DNA of 64,000 bases from Diphasiastrum complanatum (taxonomy: Eukaryota > Streptophyta > Lycopodiopsida > Lycopodiales > Lycopodiaceae), in NCBI GenBank assembly GCA_029204225.1, contig CM055106.1, positions 51,281,325 through 51,345,324 of the forward strand, given 5' to 3'. This document shows positions 1-9,502 of this stretch, piece after piece (position 1 is the stretch's first letter; the number at the start of each line of letters is the position of its first letter). A model generated the notes under the pieces. The model had not been told where the DNA came from and did no database searches. It was given only the letters and a program-made list of their open reading frames with translations. The position numbers and the translations under genes are program-made.

Positions 1-205
1 GACAGCTTAGTGATACCAAAATGAACTATTCAACCACAAAGCGGGAAGCACTGGCAATGATCTATGCGGTTAAGAAATTTCGACATTACTTGATGGCCAC
101 ACATTTTGCTTTTTATACGGACCATCAACCCTTGCTCTATCTCGTTAATAAAACTTGCAACACCAGAAGAATCACCAGATGGCTACTTCTGTTGTTGGAG
201 TTCGT
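1..205 (+). pseudogene. Ty3/gypsy family A copy 1, RNase H C-terminal end
   Basis: The window opens inside a gypsy RNase H domain. The readable protein includes EREALAMIYAVKKFRHYL-like and FYTDHQPLLYLV-like blocks, the usual end of the RNase H fold, where the host RNA of an RNA-DNA hybrid is degraded during reverse transcription. The same stretch occurs almost unchanged at about 56340-56560. Near base 200 this copy lacks one base relative to that second copy, so the frame shifts from the 21-215 frame to the 155-1594 frame. The piece is therefore a truncated, frameshifted part of a polyprotein whose protease and RT lie outside the window. Family assignment is confident; functionality is not expected. 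Confidence 0.85.
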
Positions 206-1594
206 TTTCGGATAGTAGTTCGCAAGGGAAAACAACACTACATGGCAGATCATATGTCACGAATCAAGGGAAAGGAGATTGCCACCCAACCCGACGATGA
301 GCTAGCAGATGCTGCCTTATTTTATGTGGACACAGTACTAGAATGGGCTGTCGACATTGTTGAATATCCAATGCATGGCCAACCAGACAAATCACTACCA
401 AAGGCGGAACAACGGAATTTGATTTTGAAAGCTAGACCTTATCAATTGATTGCCAACCAGTTGTATCGAAGAGGTCAAGATGGAATTCTTCGGTGGTGTA
501 TTCTTTCTCATGAGACCACCCAGATCATTTTGCTTTCACATGAAGGCATGGGTGGGGGTCATTTTGCATCTGACATTACAGTTCGCAAGATCCTACAATC
601 AGGATGTTGGTGGCCAACGATTCATAAAGATACAGAGGAATACTTGAAAAAGGACGATGTGTGCCAAAGGACAAGGAGACCAACGAGATTGAACTATGAC
701 CTACTGCACCCAGTCTTAGCCCAAGCATTGTTCAAAAAATGGGGATTGGATTATATTGGTCCATTTCACCCTGCAGGAAGAAGTTCCCAGGCTCGATACA
801 TAATCGTAGCCACAGACTACCTCACCAAATGGGTCAAAGCCAAGGCAGTAAGAGTAGCTGATGCTGGGACCACTGCCAGGTTCCTTTATGAAAATATCAT
901 TATGCGCTTCGGATGCCCGGTGAATGTAGTCAGTGATCGCGGAAGCCATTTCATCAACGAGACCATCAAGGTCCTGTTGGAGGAATTCTTTGTGATCCAC
1001 AGAACCAATACGTCCTATTATCCTCGTGGTAATGGGCAAGCAGAATCATCCAATAAGATCTTGTGTAGCATGCTCACGAAAACAGTTGAAGCTAGCAGAT
1101 CAGATTGGGAACACAGGTTGCATGCTGCACTATGGGCATTCAGGACAACATATAAAGAGAGCACTAATCAAACACCCTTCCAATTGGTATATGGTCAAGA
1201 TGTTGTGATGCTAGTAGAGTTTTTAGTTCCTTCATTAAGGATTTCCACCGCGCAATATCTTAATGAGTCCAAATATCTACAGCTACGCCACGAAGCTCTT
1301 CATAAACTCTGTGAAACACGCTTACTAGCTGTGCATGCACTGGCAGCTGAAAAGAAAAGACGCAAAGCATGGCATGATTGCAGGTTACAAAAGAAGGATC
1401 TTCGTTCAGGAGATCTGGTCCTGATTTATAAAACCAAGGCGATCAAAGGGAAATTAAAATTCACAAATGAAGGTCCCTATCGAATCAAGGAAATTCTTAA
1501 TCATGGAGCCGTGAATTTAGAAAAGTTAGATGGGACACCATTTGATACACCCATCAACGGTAGCCGGTTGCACAAGTACTGGCCACCACAATGA
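155..1594 (+). CDS. Ty3/gypsy family A integrase (copy 1)
   Basis: A 479-codon open frame holds a whole gypsy integrase. It joins element cDNA to chromosomal DNA in the nucleus. The zinc-binding module has its histidines around residues 128-136 (HEGMGGGH), but the CxxC pair is damaged: residue 168 is Asp where copy 3 has Cys (KKCDVCQ). The catalytic triad is readable as D199 (WGLDYIGP), D261 (VSDRGSHF) and E297 (NGQAESSNK), with exactly 35 residues between the second Asp and Glu. The C-terminus ends in INGSRLHKYWPPQ with no chromodomain, which argues against the chromovirus branch. The real N-terminus is upstream in the RNase H frame, so the first codon is not a start. A 1.1 kb spacer and an extra ORF follow. 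Confidence 0.92.
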   Translation: MQHQKNHQMATSVVGVRFRIVVRKGKQHYMADHMSRIKGKEIATQPDDELADAALFYVDTVLEWAVDIVEYPMHGQPDKSLPKAEQRNLILKARPYQLIANQLYRRGQDGILRWCILSHETTQIILLSHEGMGGGHFASDITVRKILQSGCWWPTIHKDTEEYLKKDDVCQRTRRPTRLNYDLLHPVLAQALFKKWGLDYIGPFHPAGRSSQARYIIVATDYLTKWVKAKAVRVADAGTTARFLYENIIMRFGCPVNVVSDRGSHFINETIKVLLEEFFVIHRTNTSYYPRGNGQAESSNKILCSMLTKTVEASRSDWEHRLHAALWAFRTTYKESTNQTPFQLVYGQDVVMLVEFLVPSLRISTAQYLNESKYLQLRHEALHKLCETRLLAVHALAAEKKRRKAWHDCRLQKKDLRSGDLVLIYKTKAIKGKLKFTNEGPYRIKEILNHGAVNLEKLDGTPFDTPINGSRLHKYWPPQ

Positions 1595-2019
1595 GACAGA
1601 TCCAGATTAGTGGGGCACATTACGAAAAGCTAATCTGGTAAACCATCACCACTAGATCTAAGAAGAACAAGCCAAATCAAGCTAAATCCATCAAGATTCA
1701 GCCAGATCTACCAAGATCGAGGAAATCCATCAGAATCCAAGGATGATCCAGATCCAGATAGAATCAAGAAGGAAGCAGATTATCAGATTGACTGATGGAT
1801 CTATTACCAAGTATCCATCAGAACTTTCAGAGAACTATCAACAGTCAGATCAAGCCTGGATGAAGCTGATTACTAGTTTACAAAAGTTAAAAATCAGAAA
1901 ATCTCGAGATCTCGTCAAAAAACACTCTGAAAGAGCACTTTTTTCATGATTTTTTGAGATCCCCTAAGAGATAGCTCTTGAAACTTGGACAATCACCAGA
2001 TCTGACCCAGATGCATCCA

Positions 2020-2330
2020 TGAAAATCTCTGTGAGAAATCTTGATGGAGGAATCACCATTTTTTAGTGTGTGTGAGAGTTTCGAGAAGCTGAATTTTCAG
2101 AACCCTCGCAGAGCATCAAAATCATCTTACCAACTCTCACAAGGTGTCTAAATGAAATTAGAGCCATGGAATTAGCCTGCCTACATGGTTTGATCTTGAA
2201 AATCCAATCACAGAAACAAGTTGTGCAAGAAATCACTTTCTGCGAGAGTTGAACCCTCGCAAACAGCTTGAACCCTCGCAGAACCTTCGCATAGCAGTCA
2301 AATCACCTTCTGAACTCTCGTAGACTTGCC
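2020..2330. repeat. Dispersed CTCGCAG / CTGCGAG motif array
   Basis: Roughly eight copies of a short word related to CTCGCAG, on either strand, lie in 300 bases (for example at about 2103, 2240-2265, 2272, 2313). TGCGAGAGTT at about 2240 is followed after two bases by the imperfect complement ACCCTCGCA, so a hairpin is possible. The same words recur at 58370-58650 and 40490-41020. Confidence 0.6.
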
Positions 2331-2428
2331 TGAGGTCTTAGAATTTTGTGAAGAATGTGCCTGCCAAAATTTGGGTGGAACTGAACAAGGGAAAGTGGAT
2401 TTCACCTAATATGCACTCTAAATTCCGC

Positions 2429-2436
2429 TATATAAG
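2429..2436 (+). promoter_or_regulatory. TATA box upstream of extra ORF, copy 1
   Basis: TATATAAG sits about 250 bases before the ATG at 2689 and is conserved with its flanks (CGC before, GGCTGAATT after) in copy 3 at 58764. The spacing to the ORF would give a leader of roughly 220 bases. Promoter activity is inferred from sequence only. Confidence 0.5.
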
Positions 2437-2688
2437 GGCTGAATTCGAGTCATTTGTCACCTTTGCTAGCGAAGCTCTGTCGAAATTTACTCTGAAATTA
2501 CCAAGTTCTTCGTTTGCAACCAAACTTTCTACCAGCTGTCATCTGATATTATTGAACACCGATCTGCACTCTGAACTACACTCCTTGTCTTCCAACACTC
2601 GTTATTCTCAGTTTTCTACCGTTTCCACATCTTTTTCCATTCTCCACCGTTTTTTTTACTTTTTCGACCTCAAATAATCACTGTTAAC

Positions 2689-5282
2689 ATGGCCTCCTCA
2701 TCCTCTGAAGACTCTGGCACCAAACAGGTGATCCAGTGTGACATCCCCGAGGCCACACAGATTTGGCCTCTACCCTCTGACACTCTGATCCAACCATGGC
2801 TACAGACAACCAGCCCACTTCTAGCGACAATGGATTTTTACCTGACACTCTTCCATTCTGAGATTAACATGGGCCTCGCCCTTCATGCTTACGCCACCTG
2901 GGACAAGGACAAGGCTCGTTTCCACTTCCTATACCAAGGTACCGCGTACAAGGTCAGGATTAACGCCGACTCAATGGTCACCATTGGCATTATGTCCGGT
3001 GATCGTCAACCCGTCTCCCATCACCACGCCAAAGCTCTGATCAAACCTTTCGTCACCTAAACCACACCAGAAATCCCCATCCAGACTAACAATGGTTACC
3101 TGATAGAAGCTATCACGGAACTTGTCATTCAAGCGGTTGCGCATCTGTAAAGTTTCAACATTTTGCCAAGACAGAATCCAATCTACGCTGCTGAGTCAGA
3201 GAGTGGAATCTTTTTTGGAATTTCCTAACCCCTCCGTTGTGCCATATGACTGGCATAGCTTCCTTATTTGAGAACTAACCAACTCCATCAAACCCAACAA
3301 CCGCGAACAAATCGCAGCAGGCCCCCTGTTGTATAACTTTGCATGTGCACTTCTTGAGGCAAAAGTGCGCGGTTTTCAATGCTCATCCCTCCTGTCTACC
3401 CTTGTGCCACATACTAACCTTTATCCACCATCTCAAACATCTACCTCCTCCCAACCTACAGTTATTAACACAACGGCCAGCAAACGAATGCGTGGCACTG
3501 CCTCTACATCCACATCTCCACCTGTTACCCGAAGACATGTCTCCATTGTCGCACTAACCACTCCATCCACCACGGCCACTTCTTCTTCCGTGCAACCCCC
3601 CACTCCAATTTCTATTATCGCTACCTCTCTTTCTGTTCCATCCACATCTGTTTCTATCTCCATCCTCGTTTCTTCTGTTGATACCACTCCTACTTCTCTT
3701 CTAGTGTCCACTACTCCATCCATCACCAAAGCATCCTCCATCACTCCTGCCACCACCATTGCTCCTCTCACATTCAATCCTTCTGATTCACAACTGTCTC
3801 CCGACAATCTGGCATGGATGCAAGTTATCAATTTTTCACCCCCACGCCCGACACTTTCTGTTCCATCCTCACCTTCTTCCATACTCCACACCACCGTCCA
3901 GTTTCCCTCTGTTCTTCCCATCCTCTCGTTTGGACAAACCGTCCTCACCCCTGTTTCCACAGTCATTTCTCAAACCCCACCCGCTTCGCCAACAAAGGTT
4001 GCCGAGGGCAACCAACCGTTGTCTGATGACGCATTTGTTCAAACAGTTTTTGTACCATCGCTAGATCGGACTGATCCCACCGCTTCAGATGGCATCAGGT
4101 CCAATGAAAACCTGATAGAAGATAATGACAATGGGATTCCACCAGTCGTCAGGGCCAATACAACACAAGCCCCTGCCAGTGCCAATGTACCGGCTACTCC
4201 CACAGACCTAACGACGGCGTACCAAACTCTGGAAAAATACATCTTGGATGTGGTAGCAGCCAAAGCTATTCTGGAAGGCAGGGTACTACACTTGGCAACA
4301 AATAATACACAGCTGCGAGCAGACCTCACCAAGCTGCAGCAAGAGCTGATTTCGGCTCAACAACACGAACAAGCAGGGCACCAGGAGATTGCCAAGTTAT
4401 AGCAGAGGGAGGAGGGCCTCAACAAATATATCCAAAGCCTCTCCAACGCGCTGATTGAGGCCTCCACGAAGGTGCGGGAGCTTCAAGCTGAAGCGTCCCA
4501 ATGGCTTGCCCCCATCCAGACGCAACTTACCCTTTTGAAAGCAGAGAACACGTGCCTGGGGACGGAGGTCAAAGCCCTACAAGACGACAAGCTCGTCTCG
4601 TTAGCTCAACATGCACCGGATTCAATGTCACTTTCTCAATCAAAGATGAATCTTCTACGGCGTCAGATGCAGGTTTATAGCCAAACCTTAAACAGCCACC
4701 AAGCAGAGTTCAACAAGTATCGGGCAAGCGCAACACATGAGCTCGTCCAAGCCAAGCAAGCCCTCAAGGCATGTCAAAAATTCATGGACGCAAAGGCCCA
4801 GCCCACCCCCATGGTAATTCCACCACCACCTAATTTTGATGCTGCGCAGGCTAGTACCAGCCAAGATCAAAGCCAATAGGCAGCAGGGGGATCTCAAACA
4901 GATCAAGGGTCTGAAGGCCAAGACCAAGGGCAGACAGATACAGCTACTGAGACACAAGACCAGATCCAAGGCACATCATCCAGAGGTTCGCGCACGATAT
5001 CTGCCAGCCGGGCCTTCTAAAGACAGAAGTCCGTGGAGGAGAAAATTAATGAATTTTTATCAAAGTATCTCCACGAGTCATTTTGAGGTGGTTGGCAGAT
5101 ATCGTTTTCTGCTTAGACAGTCAAGGGTAAAGAACTGCAAGCATTACCCACCCTCCAACCACAACCAGAGTGGCGTCAGCAGTTATTTGAAAGAGACCCT
5201 ATGGCCATCAGGGCCTATGTGACAAGTCCACAACAATTACGGGTGAACGCGCATTATCCTCATTTTCTATTCACTACTTCTT
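2689..5282 (+). pseudogene. Extra ORF after integrase (gypsy A copy 1), globular head plus coiled coil
   Basis: I do not recognise a characterised protein. The ATG at 2689 starts MASSSSEDSG, followed by a roughly 120-residue globular part with a LALHAYATWD stretch and a YKVRINADSM block. This resembles the plant transposon-associated domain found in many retroelement ORFs (inference, not a confirmed match). After a frameshift between 3060 and 3329 the frame runs to 5282, broken by stops at 4400, 4877 and others. It encodes a Ser/Thr/Pro-rich linker (3400-4190), two leucine-rich coiled-coil blocks (4205-4400 and 4472-4800), a PPPPN linker and a Gln/Gly/Ser-rich tail. Repaired length would be about 860 residues. 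No transmembrane segment is evident, so an envelope role is not supported. Confidence 0.7.
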
Positions 5283-5640
5283 AATGCTCTTGATTGTATT
5301 TTCCATTGCTTTTGTATTTCCATGTTTATTGTTTGCCATAGTGTATTCATTTCCATTAGCAAGCATAAGGAGCATTTGAGCTAACCTCTACCCTCACTCT
5401 CTATTTCTCTCTCTTTCTCTCTTCTCTTCTCAACCTCTTCTTTTCTATCCCTTCCCTTCACCCAAATCATGATGAATGTTAGTGTAGAGGAGTAGAGTTA
5501 AAGGAGAATAGTGTTAGTGGTGATTAGAGTTAAGGGAGAAAGTAGGAGATTAACTAGAAGTAGTATCTATGCATAGTTAGGTACCTATCTAGTGATCTAA
5601 CCCTTGTTGACAGACGGGAGGGCTATACTACGCGAGATCT
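5283..5640. other. Spacer with CT-rich stretch
   Basis: No gene is seen. The sequence after the extra ORF is T-rich, then holds a short CT-rich run (about 5395-5460) and AG-rich sequence with repeated AGAGTTAA(G/A)GGAGAA words (about 5497 and 5526). It may contain the end of gypsy A and the junction with the copia fragment that becomes recognisable at about 5650; the exact boundary cannot be placed. Confidence 0.4.
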
Positions 5641-5644
5641 TCGA

Positions 5645-6940
5645 TCCTACAAATGCCCAAGAGAAGAACAATCAAGGCAATCTTGTGCTTGAGGAGGAGG
5701 AAGAAGGCAATCTATCTTTGATTGTATCCTCACCACAAACATCTAATCAAGACACTTGGTGGATTAATAGTGGGGCAAACTCTCACATGACTCACCAAAA
5801 AAACTACTTTTCTAATCTACTTTCTTACAATAGTTCTAAGAGATTTATCTTCACTGCAAGTGATCGAGAATGTGAGATTGTAGGTGTTGGATCCATTCAT
5901 TTATGTCTAGGATCATCTAAAAAAGTAGATCTAGACAATGTTCTTTATGTACCTTTATTGCTAGTGGTTTCAAGCAAGGGAGGTTATTCAAATTGGATGC
6001 TAATGTGATGGTTGGAAGTGTGAACATGGCAAGGGAGGAGCTCACTCAAGTGGAATAATGGCACAAAATTATTAGGCCATCCTAACTACAAAGCTATGGA
6101 GACCAATGTGACAAAGGAGCTAGCAAGAGGACTTCCCAAAACCATATCCAAGTGTGGCAAGCTTTGTGAAGCTTGTGGACTCTCCAAATCTCATAAGCTT
6201 CCTTTCAAGAGATCTTTGATAAGATCTAACTCTCCTCTTAACCTTATACACTCGGATGTTCATTCATATTCACGTGAATCAAATGGTGGAGCTCTTATGT
6301 ATGTCACTTTTATTGATGATAAATCAAGATACTCTTGGGTTTATCTCTTGTCTAAGAAAAGTGAAGTTTTTGAGTCCTTTGTAAAGTTCAAAATTATTGT
6401 GGAAAAGCAACTTAATATTAGCTTGAAAGTATTAAGAAGTGATAATGGAGGGGAGTACATCTCCAATAGGATGAAAGAGTTTTGTGAAACTAATGGCATA
6501 AAGAGAGAGTTTACTTGTACATATACTCCACAACAAAATGGAGTAGATGAGAGAAAGAATAGGACACTATGAGAGTGTGCTAAAGCTATGAGATTAGATG
6601 CATCTCTTCCTATTTCATTTTGGGGAGAAGCTATTTTATGTGCAAACTTTCTTTGTAATAGAATGACTAATAGTGCCATTAAAGGACTTACACCTTATGA
6701 AGTATTGTTTGGCAAAAAGCCAAATCCTAGTGATTTGAAAGTTTTTGGATGTACTTGTTATGTACATATTCCATTAGAAACAAGAAAAAAGAAAGATGCC
6801 ACTTCTTTCAAAGACATCTTTGTTGGTTATAGTGAAAGTAAGAAAGCTTATAGGATATATGATCCTATTACAAAAAAGTTGTTGCTAGTAGAGATGTACT
6901 TTTTGATGAATCTCTCCAAGCCAAAGGAAACGTGACTTCC
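5645..6940 (+). pseudogene. Ty1/copia family D fragment: protease, integrase (copy on plus strand)
   Basis: A copia polyprotein fragment closely related to the minus-strand element at 42594-48802. The order seen is an acidic linker (NLVLEEEEEG), the protease region in which the usual DSGAS active site reads NSGAN, the pre-integrase zinc region (CGKLCEACG), and integrase. The catalytic residues are present as HSDVHS, RSDNGGEY and NGVDERKNR. A TGA at 6570 interrupts integrase, and frameshifts break the pre-integrase part near 6010-6095. The 5' end (gag, LTR) is missing. At 6940 the fragment stops exactly where another LTR begins: the related copy continues with AACAAC after GACTTCC, whereas here TGTTACG follows. 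Confidence 0.88.
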
Positions 6941-7394
6941 TGTTACGTACCCATAAGGGTACACAACAAGAAACTTGAGGTGACGGTCTCAATTATGGGA
7001 CGAAACGCTGATCTGGAGCTATAGGTCTTTTGGGTGCCACGTGTCAATGTCTCATTGGCATGCGGTGACTCATTGTTATGAACCCGGTATATAGAGGGGG
7101 ATCTCCATGAATGAAGAGCTCTTCATTCTCTCCTGGAGAATGAAGAGCTCTTCCACCGGTGATCAGGTCAAGACGAGTATCTAGGCCTCAGGATGTAGGT
7201 AGGTGAGGGTCGAGGGTAATACATGGTGGTATGGGACACCATGACTTACATGAGATTCGAGCTTGCTTGATGGCGGCCTGTAGCTCCAGTGCACGGGGGT
7301 GAGGTGGCAGTACCTCTATGGTTGGGTGATAACGTAGCGTTCGTCACTTGTTTGTGCTTTAGCAATGACCGGCATGATGATGGGGATTCTAACA
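6941..7394 (+). repeat. LTR inserted into copia fragment
   Basis: A 454-base LTR bounded by TGTTA at the left and TAACA at the right. Its left edge is set by comparison with the uninterrupted copia D copy. It contains a TATA-like GGTATATAGAGG at about 7087 and the palindrome-like GAAGAGCTCTTC words near 7114 and 7143. A primer binding site follows three bases later, so this is a 5' LTR. No partner 3' LTR is recognised within the window. Confidence 0.85.
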
Positions 7395-7396
7395 GT

Positions 7397-7408
7397 TGGT
7401 ATCAGAGC
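7397..7408 (+). other. Primer binding site, initiator Met tRNA
   Basis: TGGTATCAGAGC is complementary to the 3' end of plant initiator methionine tRNA and lies just after the LTR ending TAACA, the standard position for priming minus-strand DNA synthesis. Confidence 0.9.
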
Positions 7409-7419
7409 GATTTCACCTT

Positions 7420-7640
7420 ATTCACATCGCTCCAATTTTACACATTGTCGATCCTAATCAGCCCTTTGTGGTCGATACGGATGCTAGCGACTTTGCTATT
7501 GGAGCGGTCCTTTATCAGGATGGTAGACCAGTTGCTTTTGAAAGCAAGAAGCTGGATCCTGCTCAGACTAGGTATTCTACTTATGAGAAGTTTATTATTT
7601 CTCTCTACCTTTATCGGCTTCTCCCCTCTCTAATTCAAAT
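7420..7640 (+). pseudogene. Gypsy RNase H remnant fused to a primer binding site
   Basis: Only about 15 bases after the primer site the sequence reads as the RT-RNase H connection and RNase H start of a chromovirus-like gypsy pol: APILHIVDPNQPFVV, then TDASDFAIGAVLYQDG with the catalytic Asp, then PVAFESKKLDPAQTRYSTYEK. All of gag, protease and RT that should lie between primer site and RNase H is missing, so a deletion of probably 2-3 kb occurred. After STYEK the similarity ends near 7600. The chromovirus label rests on the motif style and the Met primer site. Confidence 0.8.
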
Positions 7641-7859
7641 CACATTCATATTTACCAGAATGCATCAGAGGGCAATAATACTATATTTATTTTTGCCGTC
7701 CTTACTGGTTTTATCTAGGTTAAGGATTTTGGCTTTGTGATATTTTCGGGAGTCCTCCACTCCGATTTGTAGCTGGCCTTTGTGCCAAAGATCGATGCTT
7801 CCAATTGGAGCTAGATCATATGCATCAACCCCCCCTCTTTGTTCCGCCTCCATTTATCC
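7641..7859. other. Unassigned sequence
   Basis: No gene is recognised. Short open frames on both strands look incidental. The stretch separates the RNase H remnant from an unidentified coding-like remnant. Confidence 0.4.
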
Positions 7860-8704
7860 CTTCACATTCACAACACCAGTAGGTACGGTACACGCTAGAG
7901 TATCAGCAAACAGGATCAGAGAAGCCTTCTGACCTCCTCATAGAGCATATTAAGCACTATCAAACCACTGCCCCTGCACTCCTTGACATCCTCCATCTCG
8001 CTTATAATGAGCTCAGAGCCCTATGTCATGTCTGCCACCAATATCATCTAGCCACGCTCATCGTCTGCTATAATGTGGCCTTGGCACATTATAATGCCTC
8101 TCACTCCTGCGGTTCTATGGGCAGATCCCGCGTACCATCCACTACCAAGAAGGAGATCTTGGTCAGCTCTGTAGATTCCAAGCATCAGGGCTTATAATTG
8201 GCCAATCATAAAACTAAAAAAGGATTGGAGAACGACCATCGATTTCAAAAGAGTGCTCAACCGCTTCTTGACCGACCAGCTAACTCTCCAGATCCCTTTG
8301 TACTGGAAGCCTATTACCATGTGGAGACCTTACTGATTGCTGCCAAGGTGGATACCAGGTGAGAGATGTGTTTTGGAGAGTACTACTTTGACCCAAATAA
8401 AGAATTCAAACCGACGGCCATTGTGGATCAGATTCCCTTGTACCGGACCTTCCATCGCTTGTCTTCAACGTCCGTTGTTAATATAGCGAGATTGGAAAGA
8501 TGGTACACGACCGGCTTTTTTGGAAATATGCCCCGGCGTTCGGCCCAATCCGCTCGCAATCCACAAGGTGCAGCCAATCGTGGTCCCGGTTTGTCCGTAC
8601 AGTTGCAGAAATCCATCGAAAGAACCGGGATGCCGAAGATGCAAAGGGCCAATAATTGGAAAAGGCTTCCTGAAGCATATCTCGCACCTTGTATGTTTTA
8701 AAAA
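7860..8704 (+). pseudogene. Unidentified coding remnant
   Basis: I do not recognise this protein. One frame is readable with few stops from about 7935 to 8700: a stretch including ALLDILHLAYNELRALCH, then after stops DPFVLEAYYHVETLLIAA, and a 111-codon open part starting MCFGEYYFDPNKEF (8366-8701). The 111-codon part is basic and Asn/Arg/Gln-rich at its end. The composition (balanced GC, few poly-A/T runs) differs from the AT-rich DNA on its right. It could be part of a retroelement gag or of a captured host gene. No second copy is visible in the window, so conservation cannot be judged here. Confidence 0.35.
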
Positions 8705-9240
8705 AAAAACAAAAATAAGACAAAAAAAAAAGTCCAGAAAAAGCATTCTGGGACTCAATTATATTTTTTGTTTTTCACCAATACCTCATTTTATCTTTCT
8801 TATTTTCTTTTAAACTCTTCTCCTGTACATATATCTTTATTCCCATGTACATATATCTTAGTTTTAATTTATTGTTTTTTATTATTACCTCATTTTCTCT
8901 TCTTATTTTCTATTAAATTCTTCCCTTATACATATACCTGTATTCCTCTGTACATATACATTCTCTGTTTCTCCCACTATAGCTCAACTTTGTTGCCAAA
9001 AATTTTTCTCCATGTTTTTTGCCGAATTTTGTTTTTTTTTTCCCTTCATGTCTACACCCGTTTTTTCTCCTCTCTTACCACGGTTTCACATCCATGCACG
9101 CCAACGCCAAAGACATATGCAAGTGCCAAGGGACTGTCGTCAAAATTGCAATGGGGACATATTAGAAAATTCTGGTGAAGATTCTTCTAATGGATGATTC
9201 TGGTAAAGATTTTTCTAACGGATTACAAGATGTTCGTGTG
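8705..9240. other. AT/pyrimidine-rich spacer with tandem duplication
   Basis: A poly-A stretch (8700-8732) is followed by pyrimidine-rich DNA. About 104 bases are tandemly duplicated with divergence (roughly 8782-8885 and 8886-8990); each unit starts ACCTCATTTT and holds CATATA-type words. No gene is supported. Confidence 0.5.
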
Positions 9241-9248
9241 AGCAATGG

Positions 9249-9502
9249 GGGGGCTTTATCATTCAATTCGAACATGGAGGAATCAAAACTCAAAAAGAGG
9301 GGTTTCCCATCGCTCCACTGACAACACATTCAAAAGTTAAAGAGGGTGCAAAAATTCTGTCAAATGAGCTAGCAGGGAAAGCTGGTTTCTCCTCACCGAG
9401 TTGGTATGAAGAAAGTTCAACCTTTGATTTTATAACAAATGTTGAAAGTGCCCAACGAATATCGCATGTTATCATGCCGCTGAACTACATCAAAGAATGT
9501 TG
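9249..9502 (+). pseudogene. Short open stretch of unknown nature
   Basis: An 84-codon open frame without a Met start (begins GGFIIQFEHGG, ends MPLNYIKEC) has a plausible protein composition. Further short readable pieces occur on its right in another frame (MLMNNKEGIPESRF). I do not recognise a family. It may be an exon-like fragment of a decayed gene or chance openness. Confidence 0.2.

Larger units (their letters stand above)
1595..2688 (+). promoter_or_regulatory. Spacer between integrase and extra ORF, gypsy A copy 1
   Basis: About 1.1 kb without a convincing gene lies between the integrase stop and the ATG of the extra ORF. The same spacer is found at 57838-59023. It begins with a G-rich stretch (1599-1622, better preserved at 57945 as gattgggggtggcac) that could be a polypurine tract. 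It continues with AGATC-rich sequence, then an array of CTCGCAG-type words (about 2020-2330), a TATA box (2429) and a CT-rich leader. Two readings are possible: a 3' LTR, or an internal promoter region serving the downstream ORF. The repeated order integrase-spacer-ORF in separate copies favours a spacer inside the element. Confidence 0.55.

Noticed and set aside
716..1039. 107-codon minus-strand frame opposite gypsy integrase
   Set aside because: Antisense to a clear integrase with readable catalytic residues; no motif of its own.
1595..2688. Calling this spacer a 3' LTR outright
   Set aside because: TATA box and G-rich tract fit an LTR, but defined TG..CA ends, a primer site after it and a matching 5' copy were not found, and the same order integrase-spacer-ORF recurs, so both options are left open.
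3433..3966. 177-codon minus-strand frame rich in Val, Glu and Gly
   Set aside because: It is the antisense shadow of the Ser/Thr/Pro-rich linker of the extra ORF; the equivalent antisense frame recurs only because the linker is repeated (61218-61502).
2689..5282. Envelope-like gene because of its position after integrase
   Set aside because: No signal peptide or transmembrane segment is seen; the dominant feature is coiled coil.
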